Shown: positions 11,615 to 25,190, counted from the stretch's first letter. The stretch: DNA of 64,000 nucleotides from Lindgomyces ingoldianus (GCF_010093535.1 NW_022985174.1:366596-430595), one strand, 5' to 3'. Made by a program: numbers and translations. Notes: generated by a model not told the origin, from the sequence alone.

Positions 11615-12152
11615 CCAGAGGAGCCGCAGTGCTAAGTCCGCGATCTGGGTGGTCTGACAGAAAGTTGGAGCCTGCTATAGCATATTCACGAGGATTTTGG
11701 GATTTGTGAAAGCTATAGAAGCTGTGGCCAGAATTAGGACAAGTGTCAAAAGTATGCCACTTTCTATCATGAATCATGGTGCATCAAGGGGCAGGACCAG
11801 AGTTACTGCTGCATATCAATCGAGCAGTAGAATGGGCGGGTAGTTGGAAGCCGCAGTATCCAAGTCACACACGCCCTCATTATTTGTACAAATGACGTCG
11901 CGGCACTTATCTCAGGTTCTTTGGACACTGCATTCCAAGTTTGTATCACCTGCACGTGCCAGCACCTGGAAGCGCCACATCAGCGCCACCAGCGACGCTG
12001 GAACCTTGTAAAGTGACGTGGGGTTGTCTGTGGCCATGCCCGTATTCCCCTGCCTTCGTCTCCCCAACGCTAGCCCTGGAGGTCTCCTGTCCATTTCCTC
12101 GTCTGCCCGCTCAATTGTTCTACAACACCTTTTTACTTTAATACCCACAGCT
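11615..12152. other. Intergenic; RQC1 3' end and RhoGAP promoter
   Basis: About 540 bp with two TGACGT(C/G) half-sites (11892-11897 region and near 12014) that could bind a bZIP factor; this is a motif match only. An in-frame ATG near 12034 could extend the next protein. Confidence 0.45.
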
Positions 12153-14604
12153 ATGAGTGGCATGCGGGCGCACCTAGCGAGTCGCCTACGCAGCTCGTCG
12201 CTCAACGCAGTTGCACCGCGACCGGAGTCGACCGAGTACTCAACATCACTCGCTCGAGCCGCTTCAAGCATCCTGTATCGTTCGCCCATCCCCTCCAAAG
12301 AAAACAGGCCAATATACGTCCTAAATGCTGCGGCCCTGCCAGATTCTCGCGAGGCCGACTTCGACGCGCTGTTACCATACGTGCTTGCGAGACTACCAGA
12401 GGAAGACGACTTAGTCAAGGGCTATGAGTATGAAGTCGTCTTCTTCGCGGGCGATTCCGATGGTTCGACGTCACTCAAGAAAAATAGGCCTGGTTGGGGC
12501 TGGTTCCTGCAAGCTTATCACGTCCTGTCACGGGCCATGCGCAAGCGGCTGCAAAAGCTGTACATTGTGCATGAGAAAGCGTGGGTGCGAATCCTCACCG
12601 AGATCTTCTCCACCATCGTGAGTCCCAAGTTCAGGAGGAAGATCATTCATGGTACGTCACGTAGCCTAACAGAGAATGAGGGGCTATTGATTGACAAATT
12701 ACCCAGCGTCCACACTTAGCAACCTCGCTCTCTACATTCCCATCGAAGACCTCCTCATTCCTCCTTCGACTTACCTCCATGACCGGCGCATATCTGACGA
12801 CATATTTGCCCCATATGCGAGCGGTCGTCGAGCATTCACTGCTCGCCAGCCACTCCCAATTAGTTCCAAAGGCAAACCCCGGCTGCCACGCGTCCTCCGA
12901 GAGACAACCTGCTTCGTGCTCATGGAGCAGAATATCGTCGCCGAGGGGCTCTTCAGAGTTCCGCCACATGCCAAATTGAAAGAAATCCTAAAAGAAGCAT
13001 ACGACAGAGGCCAGAAATTCATCGTTTGGAAAGATAACGGAGCGACCCTTGCCATCCCCGGCTATACTCGTGCTGAGCACCTCGATGAAATCATCGCCGA
13101 GATAGACCAGAGAGATGCCTATGGAGTTCTAATGGCCGCCGGAATAATCAAGTCGTGGTACGCCGATCTCCGTCAACCGATATTTCCTCAGGCCTCATAT
13201 AGAGACTTGAAGCGATTCTTCAATGACCCAGACGATGTCCCCGATCTCGAGAGACTAAAGGATCTAATCTCTCCTTCGTCAGAATGGTCCTTTTTACCAG
13301 TTGTTTCACGCGAAATCGTGACCAGGCATCTGCTACCCCTCCTAGATGCAGTCGCATCCCAGCAAGCCCGTAACAAGATGACCCCAGAGAATCTGGCCGT
13401 CTGCTTTGCACCGGCTCTGTTGTGCGGCCCAGACCAATTAGAAGACGCCAAGATGTCTTCCATAGTTCGGCGGATTCTTGCAATAGCGGTTGAGGCCTGG
13501 TCGGTTGGTCTTCGGGATGAGTGCGGAGTAGATGCAATTAGTTTCGAGCAAGACCTCCGCCTGCCCGTTGATTCAAATGATTGGGAAGATCCCCTTGAAG
13601 GTAGGGCATATTGTCCGGAAATGGAAGTAGATGATGAAGACAACCAAGTAACCGGCATCATACTTCAGGACAACGAGAGCAGCCCTCGCGAGAAACCCCC
13701 TCCTTTACCTCCTCGCTCTACGAACTCACAACCTCGATCGACATCCGGTCGTTCTTCTCATGATTCCGTGACTAAGCGAAAACCAGCCCCTCCACTCATG
13801 GTACCCCCAAGATACTCTACCATTGTCTCGGATGACACTCACGACGTTGCGGAATCCCCAACAAGCTATTCTGCAGTGGCGGATGGATTCGCGCCCCCGC
13901 GCCCCTCTCAATGGGAGTTCCCCGACGAGAAGAAATCTGGTACGAACAGTGTTGGCGATTCTCATCCTCCACCTCAAATCATTCTCCCCAAGAGGAAAGC
14001 CCTGACAGCAGAGCAGATTGACAATGCTGAGAGCGCCGCCGTAGGAGTACAGGCACGGAACTTGTCTGACCCAAGAATGGCTTTGCCAGGTTTAGCAAAT
14101 CTTCCAATCTCGGAAGCAGTGAAACGAAAAGCTATTCCTCATGTTAGAGAGCCCTCGGATCAGAAAACACGAACAGATATGCCCTCGCACACCCAGCTTG
14201 ACAACGCTTCTCCATCGAATGTTCCGTTTGAAACTTCAGCTAGGCCCCAAGCTCCATCGACAGAGTTTCGTCGGCCGAGCTGGCCCGCGTCCACTTACAA
14301 ACCCCCTAATATCACCTCTCTTGCTCGGCCAGTCCATCCCCCTACAAATCCCGTAACCAACCGCCCCCCTTCAAAGTCGACATCATTGCCGGTCCCTAGG
14401 CCAAAGCCACGCGCACCATCTCCCGGCTTGCTTCATAGAATGCCTTCTTTCGAACCTTCAAATAGCCCGGCACTTGCACCTCCCTCTATCCCGCGCAAGC
14501 TGAATATGAAGAAAGCGTCAGTAGATGACCTTCGCAGATTGTACGAGGAGAGAGCTGGAACAGCGAAATCGTTGGTAGAGGCTGGACGGCACAAACCGTC
14601 ATGA
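12153..14604 (+). CDS. RhoGAP protein with N-terminal Sec14/CRAL-TRIO-like domain (Ecm25-like)
   Basis: Predicted GTPase-activating protein for a Rho/Cdc42-type GTPase, acting in polarity and cell wall control. CDS join(12153..12651,12707..14604), one 55-nt intron, 798 residues. Residues about 45-180 (IYVLNAAALP, VVFFAGDS, KLYIVHEKAWVRILTEIFSTIVSPKF) match the CRAL-TRIO/Sec14-like lipid-binding fold found ahead of RhoGAP in p50RhoGAP and yeast Ecm25. The RhoGAP domain (about 235-460) keeps the Arg finger in EGLFRVPPHAKL, plus IIKSWYADLRQPIFP and NKMTPENLAVCFAPALL. The C-terminal 300 residues are disordered and Pro-rich, with PPPLPPR, a likely SH3 ligand, and end in a short helix (SVDDLRRLYEERA). 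The start is the ATG at 12153; an upstream in-frame ATG near 12034 is possible. Confidence 0.88.
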
Positions 14605-14965
14605 GTTAGGCGGAATCAAGTCTTGTTCCCTCTGTTCTCGGCTTTTTAGATGAGACATCCGTGCTCTGTTTCGCGGGCCTCTTTTCGCGCGAATACCCGG
14701 TCAAGCAGCGTAGTAGCTACGTAGACTGTAATCAACCCCTCGTTGAAGGTGAACTCAAAACTTTAAGCCTCTTAAGCCTCTTAAGCCCTGGGACGTGCTC
14801 CGCCTCGGCCTTGGCCTCAGCCTTATTTCGGGGCCAACGGCTTCCGAGATCGGGCTTGCAGATCGGGTCAGCGCCCTGGCAAAATAAAAATTGCCGAGAC
14901 AGCAAGTGACTCTGACGTCCATTGCAAGCAGCTTTCCACCTCACTACTTCAACTGCACCTAAACT
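14605..14965. other. Intergenic; RhoGAP 3' end and ARO2 promoter
   Basis: 360 bp. It holds a short direct repeat, CTTAAGCCT two to three times at about 14762-14786, and a GC-rich stretch. Nothing else recognised. Confidence 0.45.
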
Positions 14966-16287
14966 ATGTCTACATTCGGCCACAATTTCAGGGTAACCAC
15001 GTGTGTGCTCCTTCACGCTTATCAATACCGTGCCAATGGCTGATTTTTGGACTAGTTATGGCGAATCCCACTGTTTGTCAGTGGGATGTATTGTGGACGG
15101 CTGCCCCCCAGGCATGGCCCTCAGCGAGGCGGACATCCAGCCACAAATGACGCGACGTCGCCCTGGGCAATCTGCCATCACCACGCCGCGCAATGAGAAG
15201 GACCGGGTAGAAATTCAATCCGGTACAGAGTTCGGCATCACACTGGGCACCCCGATCGGTCTGAGGGTCATGAACGAGAACCAGAGGAAGCAGGACTATG
15301 GGAACAACACAATGGATCTATACCCGCGTCCGAGTCACGCGGACTGGACGTACCTGGAGAAATACGGAGTCAAGGCGAGTTCTGGCGGCGGAAGGAGTAG
15401 CGCGCGAGAGACAATTGGTGAAGCATTCCGGGTCGCATTCAGACCTTGTGGGATCTAACGCTTGTCCAGGGCGTGTGGCAGCGGGCGCCATTGCCGAAAA
15501 GTACCTCCGCGAGGCGTACGGCGTCGAAATTGTGGCCTTTGTGGCCTCGATTGGGAACGAATTCCTTTTTCCACCAACCCTGGCTCACCGCACTGCATCT
15601 ACGAACCCGGAGTTTCTCAAGCTGATCGAGACAATCGATCGAAAGACGGTCGACTCGTTCCTCCCGGTGCGGTGTCCAAACGAGGAGAGCAGTCAGCGCA
15701 TGGAGAAGCTCGTGGCAGAGTTTCGAGACCGCCAAGATAGCATAGGTGGAACCGTGACCTGCGTGATTCGGAACTGCCCGAGCGGGCTGGGCGAGCCTTG
15801 CTTTGACAAGCTCGAGGCGACGCTTGCGCATGCAATGCTCAGCATTCCTGCCACAAAGGCCTTCGAGATAGGGTCAGGATTCGGCGGCTGCCAGGTACCT
15901 GGCTCAATACACAACGACCCGTTCATCAAAGCGCCTTCAGTGCCCGCCTTGCACACAGGCACATCCCCGTCAGTCCCGCGGCCGCGTCTGACCACCAAGA
16001 CCAACAACAGCGGGGGCATCCAGGGCGGCATCTCTAATGGCGCTCCCATCTACTTCACCGTGGGATTCAAGCCACCAGCCACGATTGGGCAGGCGCAGAA
16101 CACCACAACGTACGACGAGAATGAAGGCGTGCTCGAGGCGAAAGGCAGACACGATCCCTGCGTCGTACCCCGGGCCGTGCCCATCGTTGAGTCCATGGCA
16201 GCGCTAGTAGTGATAGACGCAGTACTCGCGCAGCAGGCGCGACAGATGGCTCGGAGCCTCCTGCCGGCACTGAAGTCACAGCAATAA
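14966..16287 (+). CDS. ARO2: Chorismate synthase
   Basis: Last step of the shikimate pathway: converts 5-enolpyruvylshikimate 3-phosphate to chorismate using reduced FMN; fungal enzymes also carry flavin reductase activity. CDS join(14966..15000,15056..15417,15470..16287), 404 residues, the usual fungal length; introns are 55 and 52 nt. The first exon is only 35 nt. The correct donor is at 15001, not the GGTAAC at 14993, because it restores FRVTTYGESHC. Signatures in order: [37 protein letters not shown] (FMN/EPSP contacts), [36 protein letters not shown]. The second intron retains an open frame for a few codons then stops at 15458, so unspliced message would truncate the enzyme. Confidence 0.96.
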
Positions 16288-16824
16288 TATATTGTTTACT
16301 GGGGTACAACATGCTGCAACTTTGTCGCCAAAGGTGGAACACGATAGAGGGGTGATTTAGGAGGACAGAAATTTATATCCTGTTAATGTTATCCCTGATT
16401 CCAGCAAAAGTTTTAATGAGTAGACTCTTCCCTAATCATGTTCCATGTTGTGTGATAACATTCTGTAGTTATACCCGCGCCGCTAGCAGAAGTCTGCCGG
16501 TGTCGGCAGCAACGAGCGTTGAACTTCGAGGCCTGCACGTTATTGGACGGATGCCTGAATAAATAATTTCGCCGACGCCTCACTTCTCTAATCGCTGGAA
16601 GCACTGACCACCGCAGTGTGCATCTCCTCGGCCACTCTCCCGAGGCGTGTGGCGGGTGTAGAAGCTTTAATGCCTTACCGTCATGGTTGCTGTCTTGCCT
16701 CTTTCCCTAGCTGATGCCATATGGTTGCCAGCATCCCAGAAAGTGTGTGAGTGCCTAGATATGCCATGATCCGCGAGACTCCTCTCTGTTACCATTATTG
16801 CATCCCTCAGACAGAGCTACGGGA
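16288..16824. other. Intergenic; promoter of the Zn2Cys6 gene
   Basis: About 540 bp without a recognisable element. A 63-codon minus-strand frame near 16413 has no family signal. Confidence 0.45.
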
Positions 16825-19404
16825 ATGGCCCGCGCCACAGTGGTAAAGGAACAAAGTACCTCCTCATCCACTTCGCAGGGCCAGGGTGAGCCCAAGGGAA
16901 ACAAACGGAGGTGTGTACAATCTGCCTGTGTTCCATGCAGAAAACGGAAGTCTAAGGTACAGCATGCCCAGTACCTTATCCTCCTTCACTAACAACTCTG
17001 ACAAATAGTGCGATGGAGGCACCCCAGTTTGTGCAACGTGCACTGCTGTGTACCAGACAGACTGCTTCTACGACCTTGAGACCGAAAGCCGTCGCACCAA
17101 GGCCACAGCGCAGAAGCGCGACAGCCTCACTGTGACCGCTACCACCAGCGACAGTGCCGACTTCATCATTAATTTGATACGCACGCTCCCCGAGCGGGAA
17201 GTCTATGAGCTTATACGGCATATCAAGAAGGATCCATTTGACCTTGCATCGCTCGCCGAATCGTGGAAGAAGACGACGGTGACACTGCCACACACAACCA
17301 CGTCGGCCAAGCATTCCCTCGAGGGAGATCTCTCCCTCCTACTTGGGAAGCCTGCCACTACCCGAACAGGCGAGTCGAGGCACTTTGGACACACTTCTAG
17401 TCTAGGGTTGGTTCCCGAAGATGAAAACTACACGTGCTCACGTGTCCCCACGGTCTTTCCCGAAAGGCACCGAAACGGCACATGGACCACCGTGACCGAC
17501 GACATCCATTTTGTCAATCGATTGCTAGAGCTGTACTTTATGTGGTCACATCCCTTCTATATCATCTTCTCACGGGAGTGCTTCTACAAAGACTTCCGCA
17601 GTGGGCGCCAGAAATACTGCAGCCCTCTGCTGGTCAATGCCCTCCTAGCATATGCCTGCCATTTCTCCGACGAACCACGCGCGCGCCTGGACCCCGGAAA
17701 CCCGCGTACAGCCGGCGATCACTTCTTCGCAGAGGCCAGGAGGCTGCTCTTTGAGGATGAGAGCCCTTCTATTACCACTACACAGGCACTCTGCGTCATG
17801 GCGATGCGCGAGCCCTCTGCTGGGCGTGATAGCTCAGGATTTATGTACATCGGACGGTGTATACGAATGGTTGTTGAGCTCGGCCTGCATCTACAGACTT
17901 CAGCCTGCCCCCCTTTCCAACTGACCTCCTCAGAAATTGAAGTCCGCAAAGTCACTTTCTGGGGGTGCTTTGTGGTGGATACGTAAGTTGCGCTTGGTTT
18001 GACGCAAAGGCTATCGCGCTGATGACACGATTGCTAGGGCCTGGTCGGTATGTATCGGGAGGATAACTCAACTTCCAAGAGCAGCCATCAACTTAGACAA
18101 ACCAATACTCGACGAACCAATCACGACAGGTAATTATGGCACTTGCCACCATAATTCTCATCACATTGAGTTTGTGACGGTCACGAGTCGCATGTTCCTT
18201 CAAGCCTTTAGCGCCTTGTCCGAGCTTGTGAATGACAACAACTACATGTTCTTTGCCCCGAAAGATCGATTCACAGACCGACGCCTTATTGAGACCTATA
18301 AGAGGTACCAGACTTGGTACAATAATCTGCCACCACCTCTTCGTGTTCCAGATAATCCCAACATTGAACCTCAGCCACATATCGTAGTCCTTCAGTATGT
18401 GCTGATGTAATCAATATACCATTACTCTGCTAACTGTTCGCAGCATGTACTATTATACTATCATCTTGCACCTATTTAGACCGTTGCTTAAGTATGACCT
18501 CATTCATTCCGATATTCGACCAAGAGAGATGTGCATCGGGTCGGCGAACAAAATATCCGAGTTCCTTCGCCTTTATCGGCAGCATTACAAACTGCGGTGC
18601 GGCCATCTCATCTTAACACATATATTATTATCCGTTTGCATCGTACACCTTCTCTATTCCAAGGATTACGAGACCAGCGCAGCCGGTTTGCTTGAGGGCC
18701 TACAAGCACTCGAAGAGCTCTCTACCTGTCACTATTTTGGTGCACGTTCATTCAAGATCGTTCATGCGTTGGCCAAAACTTGGAACCTCCCCTTCCCCGA
18801 TGCTCTTAAGAACAGCAAACTCATCCCTAGAGAGGACACGATAGGCATTTCTCCACTTACGGGTAGTCTCGTCACAGCTTCTATGAAACGGTTAACTAGG
18901 GATATATCCACAAATGGGTGCGAAGGGGTGGAACCACCAGGTTCATCTGTTCGGTGGGAATCCTTGCCCATGTTCGCGCTGCTTCAGCATAAGCAACATG
19001 GTCATCCCACTCAGGTCCCCGCGGCCCAAGCTTCGATGATCAGACAGCATAATACTAGCACCTCGTTACAGTACGCATCGAGCACATCTTCTCCCATGAC
19101 AACCACAACCACGGCTGAACAGCTGTTCTGGACACCCATCAAAGGGGTAGGCGTTCCTTTACTCCCGAGGACTTATCACCTGAGCCCAATGGACTTGAAC
19201 AATATGCTCGGCAGCGAAGACGAATGGGGCAGATTCGGAAGAGATGGTTTTAAAATGAGTGATAGGTGGGTGCAGGAGCCGATAGGTTTCAATGGAGGCG
19301 CGCACAGAGCGTCCTCGGGAATGGATGGTGCGCCTGGTATATCTGGATCTGAACCTCGCGACAATTTGTGGGAGAGTGATAGACTGGGTCCAAGGGTAGG
19401 ATGA
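16825..19404 (+). CDS. Zn2Cys6 (Gal4-type) fungal transcription factor
   Basis: Nuclear regulator with a binuclear zinc cluster and the fungal-specific transcription factor domain. CDS join(16825..16956,17009..17982,18038..18394,18444..19404), introns 49-55 nt, 807 residues. Cysteines at 35, 38, 45, 52, 55 and 63 give C-X2-C-X6-C-X6-C-X2-C-X7-C; the first intron falls inside the cluster, just before the third Cys. The fungal_trans domain covers about residues 230-520 and includes LLELYFMWSHPFYIIF, RCIRMVVELGLHLQ, TFWGCFVVDTAWSVCIGR and VVLHMYYYTIILHLFRP. The tail is Ser/Gly-rich. It lies 2.1 kb upstream of a sugar carrier on the same strand, so it may control the block to 29 kb, but its target is unknown. 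The start ATG gives a basic N-terminus before the cluster. Confidence 0.9.
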
Positions 19405-21512
19405 TGCTCTAACATCTTTAATTCGACACCCTAAGCCCGATCAATATTCCTTGCTGCCATTTCTTGGATACTTTGTCTAATTTTTCCACCTCGTCCTTGG
19501 AAGATTTATGTCAATTGTACAGTTTTGCATTACTGACGCGGTAAGAAGAAATGTTATAGAGCACGATATCACCCAACATGGAATACACTTGGGGTAGAGT
19601 TTATCAGTTAAAACTCCTACTGTAATCAGAGAGAAGGTTAACTGGATGCAACCGTCTCTCTTGCATTACCTGTTATATCCCCCATTAGGTGACAAGATAC
19701 AGATGTACAGTTAGACCGCAGGTTTTAGATGAAAGGTTTCACTGTATTGACTTGTGACGCCACCCCATCGCCATATAGGGCCATTGGAGGAGTCTTCCTC
19801 CGAACACCCAATGTTAATCACATGCTTGCGCATCGGCCCGGCACCAACGCTCAAATTCGAACCTGTCCAACCTCCCCTTTCCTCACGCAACATCTTGGAT
19901 CTTTACTGGATACTGTACGTCAAATCTACTAGTGCTCCTTTTTGGGCTATTGTCTCTTATTTGTAGCATCTCCGTGACAAAAGGTATTTGTTGTATACGA
20001 AAGCAGTTAACTAGATTCTTAACATTGCTAAGTCGTATAATCTGCACACTAACTTCCGAAAACAGTTTTTACAAGATATCTAAATTTAAAAAAAATTTCA
20101 TAGTACAGATGGATGAAACCCTTTGTCATGCCCGAGGCCATGGATGTGGGGAAACTTGCCTACATCGTGCGTAATAACGCTGAAAGAATTCTCCTCCAAC
20201 TCACCAATCATGCCGACAGTTTTTTAGATGAATCGACTTCAGCTTTTGGTGCCGTCTGGCTTTACTTTTGACTTCTCGTTGGAATCCGGAAACATGACTC
20301 AGCTCATCGAACTGAATCCGTTCGGTGCCTTGAGCGTATGTAGGAAATATCTGTTCAACTGGATTAAGAATGCCCGGTTGCTCTACGGACTAGAGGATGG
20401 CTTTGTATTCTTCATGGTGCTTGTGTGACTGTTCTTACTGGTAGTGCATCTCGTATACTTTCATCAGACGTGAGAAGGTTCCCAGCATTATGAAAAGATC
20501 AGACGGGTGGACCCAATCAATCATTACACTCCATAGTCATTTATCAGATGCAGCTGGTAGGATCTCTCTTACCAAAACGATACTAAACCCTCGTTCTTTA
20601 AATACCAACAAACAGTAGTCTCCATTCCCCAATATTAAACACATATACCAGAGCCTTTGTTCTAATTATCGCTTCAAGAGATAGATAATAGTACAAACGA
20701 AAAGCATCATGAGGCCCTTATGACTAAGAAGGACAACCTGAGCAATGGGCCAACTAAGAAAAGCATCTGGAAGACGTCAAAAGTATTGGAAAGTTAACTA
20801 TGAGTGCTCGAATACAGGCTAATCTCCCCGAATTTCCTGCTAATGTCTAAGGAGAATACTCAGGCGCTGTTCATCAAGAGTTTAGGGCTCCCAAAAATGC
20901 TTTTCGTGCTCGAGGTATATTGAAGACATTTTCTCAGAGATACCGAGAATAATAGCTGGTTGACAAAGTTGTGGTTCCATCGAGTCGAGGAAAGAGAGTC
21001 CGTTTGACGGAAGAACTCACGTGGCGACTCCGCACTCGCCACACCTGCCAAATCCCCAGCCCTCGGCAGACCTTCCATGCCCACTACTAATGCCTAGCCG
21101 CGCTTCCCCGAGAAGGTATGCCGAACGGTCAGTTCTCCGCTGTGTACCTCAACGTCCCTGCACCATCATCATCACGCCCTGAACTATGCAGGTCTCCTTC
21201 CCTTGGGCCTTGTTCTTCCTTGCCTATCCTTGCCCGTTTAGGATGAGTTAGAGCCTCGGGAGACACAAAAGCGAGTAGCACGCGCATAAGTGGGTCTTTT
21301 ATGGATTCTGGGGTACCTATTGAAGCTGGGGGCGTGGAGAGAATACCATGTGTGAGGAGTGGGATATGAATCAACATAAAAGGGGCCACCGCCGTCGAAC
21401 CGGACGCTCTTTGGATGCTTTCTTGAGTAGATCTAAAACTTCAGTCTTGTCTGACACGATTTTTTATCCATTCACTGGACCTTGTTCACGCACGTCTACC
21501 AAGCAGCTAGTC
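19405..21512. other. 2.1-kb intergenic stretch, AT-rich in the middle
   Basis: No convincing gene. The part from about 19930 to 20110 is strongly AT-rich (for example AAATTTAAAAAAAATTTC). Frames near 20230..20430 and 21129..21389 lack family signals. The last few hundred bases serve as promoter of the sugar carrier. Confidence 0.5.
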
Positions 21513-23610
21513 ATGCCACGCAAGTATATTGGAGGGTCTGGGGAAAGGCTTACTGTTTGGATCAGTATCGCCGCCAGTACTGTCTTGATATTCTACGGAT
21601 ACGATCAAGGTTCGCGGAATCAAGGAAAATAACAAAGGAAGCTAATATGGTGCGTAGGGGTGTTTGGTAATGTCATCATCAACGAGAATTTTCTTGAAAC
21701 ATTTGACTATCCCTCCGCCAACATGCAAGGTGTCATGACAAGTATATACAATATCGGCTGCTTCATTGGAGCCATGTCCACGATCTGGACTGGGGATCCT
21801 TTGGGCCGTCCACGCCAGATTCTGCTTGGGTCTACCGTTATTGCCATTGGCGCTATCATTCAGACCGCGAGTTCAACCGTGGCGCAAATGATGGTTGGCA
21901 GGATTGTTGCAGGTCTTGGAACTGGAATGAACACCGCTACCGCAGGTGTTTGGCAGGCCGAGACAAGCAAAATGAGGAGTAGGGGTAAGTTGGTCATCAT
22001 TCAGATGGGTATGTCTGGCTATCCTTGCTACGCCTTGAATCTCCAGACTAATAGCAGCAGCAAATTGCATTACTGGCTTCTCCATATCGAATTGGCTAAC
22101 GTTGGGCTTCTCCTTTGCTCCAAGAGATGTAGCCTGGCGTTTTCCACTCGCCTTCCAGATATTCTTCACACTTTGCATCTATGCTTTGTGCCCATTCTTG
22201 CCGGACTCTCCGCGCCTCCTCATCCGCAAAGGAAAGTACGAGGAGGCTTACGAGGTTCTGGCTGCATTGGAAGGTCATGGAGCAACTCTAGATTCGCCAT
22301 CGGTGCATGCGCAGTTCAACATTATCAAGGAAATCTTGGATCGAGAACACATATCCACCTATACATGGGGACAACTTCTCACTGGTCGTGGACCCTCAGG
22401 CGTCTTACGTCGGATGATCCTCGGTGCTTGGATGCAAGCTATGAATCAAATTTCTGGTATTAACGTGACGAGGTACGGTATTAATTCCAGACCATCCCCT
22501 ACCACAAATACCAGGCCATAAGCCGATGCTAGCAACCCCATTCTGAGGCACGGCTCAAGTTGCAGTTCAATGGACAATATCCGTATCAGTCTTGAGTTAC
22601 TCTTACTAAACTTCCACTCCTATACCCTACAAATAGAGCTCATGCTAACTACCCATCCACCTTGGTAGTTACTACATGAGCTACATCTTCATCAACGCTC
22701 TCAATATTTCGGAGTTGCTGAGCCGCATTCTTGCGGCCGCTGGGTCTGTAGATTACCTTATTTTCGCATGTCTGGCTTACTTCGTCATCGTAAGTATTTA
22801 CTCGCCGCTTAGCCTTTTTGCGGCCGGGCTGATGCTACAGCGTAGGAGCGATTTGGTCGTCGAAAAGTCATGATGTGTTCTGCAGCCGCATGTTCCACTT
22901 GTTGGATCGTCATTTCAATTGCACTCGGCCTCTCTGCTAATGGCGGTGATGAGTATAAGCTCGGCATTGTAGCGGTATCCTTTTTCTTTATCTTCTTTGC
23001 CAGCTTTGGAATGGGCGTGCTAGGTGTACCATGGCTATATCCAAGTAAGGGTTTCCAGTGGCTTCCCCCAATTCGCGGATACTAAAATATCCACTGTAGC
23101 AGAGATAAATGCGCTAGAGATGAGAACGAAAGGGGCATCACTAGGTAAGACTCCCTCACCCCGAGATTTCATTTGCTATGGCTGAATCTGGGCCTGTAGC
23201 AATGAGTACGAACTGGATTATGAACTACATGGTTGTTCAGGTTACGTTGCCTGGTATTAACAATCTTGGCTGGCGATTCTGGATTATTTGGGCTGTCATT
23301 TGCTTCGCCTTCATACCTATCACGTACTTTTTCTATCCAGAAACAGCAAACAGGTGAGACTCAAATATTTAGTCTAACAAATTTATGAGCTCTAACGAGC
23401 ACAAACAGGACCCTTGAGGACATCGATCGGTTCTTTGAGAGCAAACCAGATATCTTCATCCATCGGAACAAGGTCGCCATACAACTAGAGAGGCCAGCCG
23501 AGTACATCGAGGCAGACGAGCGTATCGTGAGAGCGGAAATTCATATAGGTGAGAAGAAAAGGCCAGAAAGTATCAGTAGCGACCATGTAGAGACCAAGGA
23601 AACTGTCTGA
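21513..23610 (+). CDS. MFS sugar transporter (sugar porter family)
   Basis: Twelve-helix plasma-membrane carrier of the sugar porter family, substrate unknown (hexose, disaccharide or polyol). Eight exons: join(21513..21609,21658..22008,22061..22472,22669..22789,22846..23044,23100..23144,23200..23353,23409..23610), 526 residues, seven introns of 48-56 nt except the fourth-exon junction intron of 196 nt. Family marks: FYGYDQGVFGNV in helix 1, GDPLGRPRQIL in loop 2-3, GRIVAGLGTGMNTA, PDSPRLLIRKGKYEEA after helix 6, NQISGINV, ERFGRRKV, GVPWLYPTEINALEMRTKGA (made by splicing), and PETANRTLEDIDRFF after helix 12. The joined frame has no stop and length is normal, so the gene looks functional. It sits with a Zn2Cys6 factor, an SDR and a dead GH31 glucosidase. 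Confidence 0.9.
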
Positions 23611-25190
23611 CATGGTACACGCCTCTGGTGATTCCTCTGGGCACCTGACTTCGAACAAAGCAAGAAAAGGGGGTCTAAGCATGCCGGCATTGGTAGTAAA
23701 GCTGCACTAGCGCTTACGATGCTAGCGCTAATTGAATTCCACAAGCAGAAGAAGGGGCCACGGCAAGAGAAGACAATAATGTTTCCAAAAGATCATGAGT
23801 CACACAATTATTACCCCTAATTCCACTTCATACACTTCCAAATTACCATGATCGCTAGATTCATGTCAACTGATGCTCCGCTCGGAAAGTTCTGGAGCAG
23901 GTGCTGATGAATTTGAAGAAGGGTGATGGCCAATGAGAGTCTTATTGATGGGTAGCTTAGCGTAGAGGCTAGGCATGCTTTTCGGTAGATTTCAACGATG
24001 AGTTACCCTTGCAAATACGGAGTTATTCCGTCTTAGCTGTTTGAAAGCTGATGAAGCGTGTTCTCTTAGCAGCGATTGGATTCCTATATCAACGCAACTT
24101 GGAAGAGAGTCTCCACTGAAGAGCTATGCCTAATGTAATTGCCGCACTTTAATGCCCTCCCGTACAATTTGGATAGAAGGGTATCTACTTTTGCAAGGGT
24201 GGCTACACTAGAGTCCCAATCAAATCATGCAAAGATCCATGCCCCAAGTTCATATAAGTATTGAAAGGTATTAGGACGAAATTTATTGAGAATAACGTTA
24301 CTCATACTAATACAGCAAGAAGTCAGACTAATGACCATCAAATTTCTTCGAAACTCAACGCATCCCTAAGCCTTCACCTACAATGTCTCATAAATTAAAA
24401 ATGAATCTTCACATTTATCCTTGCGACTAAGTCTCATTCGGATTGAATGCTATACTTCACTTCTTGTTCTCGCAGTATGCCTTTTTTTTCCTGACATGGA
24501 AAGGATGACATATCTAGCAAGCTTTGGGGTTTGAGGAGGAAGCTTTAGAGCCATTAGTGAGTCTTGTATGAGACCAGTGAGAAGGCTCCACTTTCAGACC
24601 ATATCTTCGGTTGGCTGTCTAACACGCTCATCCATCCCCGATAGTGCAGGCTAATATCGGTGTATCAATCGAGAATCCGAATGAAAACATGTGACAAGAA
24701 GTAGAAGACTACGGCAATCCAATATGGCAGCGTACTGGAATTCATTCTATACTTACTCAGAAGAGATTTAGCTGGAATCAAAAGAATCAAAGATACTTAT
24801 AACTCAGAGCACATTTTCCTAAGGTACTGCCTAGTGGTTTTCGCTTTTGAAAGGACCCGAAACTAGGCCACCACAGAGAACCTAACTGCCGAAAATTCGA
24901 CTGGCTGTAATTACTGAAAGCGGCAAAGGTCTCAGCAGGGAGAAACTGTGCCGTGCAGACCCAGCCAGATGCCACAGAAATTCATAACATGACCTTTAGA
25001 GGGAAAGCAGCAACATGGTCCCTTGTGAGTGAGGGGATAAACACACGAAGCACCTATGTTAATGAATGTGCCTATCTGCCCACATCTCAGTATTTTAATC
25101 TAAATCCACTGATAGGTGTGGGTGCTGCTGAACCTCTTGTCAAAACATCCATGGCCTCGCCCCATTTCTGTGTCTCGCCAATCCCTCTAA
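23611..25190. other. 1.6-kb intergenic stretch between convergent genes
   Basis: Nothing recognised. Composition is AT-rich. A plus-strand 161-codon frame at 24953..25438 starts at a non-ATG codon and runs antisense through the last SDR exons, so it is treated as chance. Confidence 0.5.

Noticed and set aside
14993..15055. Earlier donor GGTAAC for the first ARO2 intron
   Set aside because: It would lose Val-Thr-Thr of the conserved FRVTTYGESH block; the donor at 15001 keeps it.
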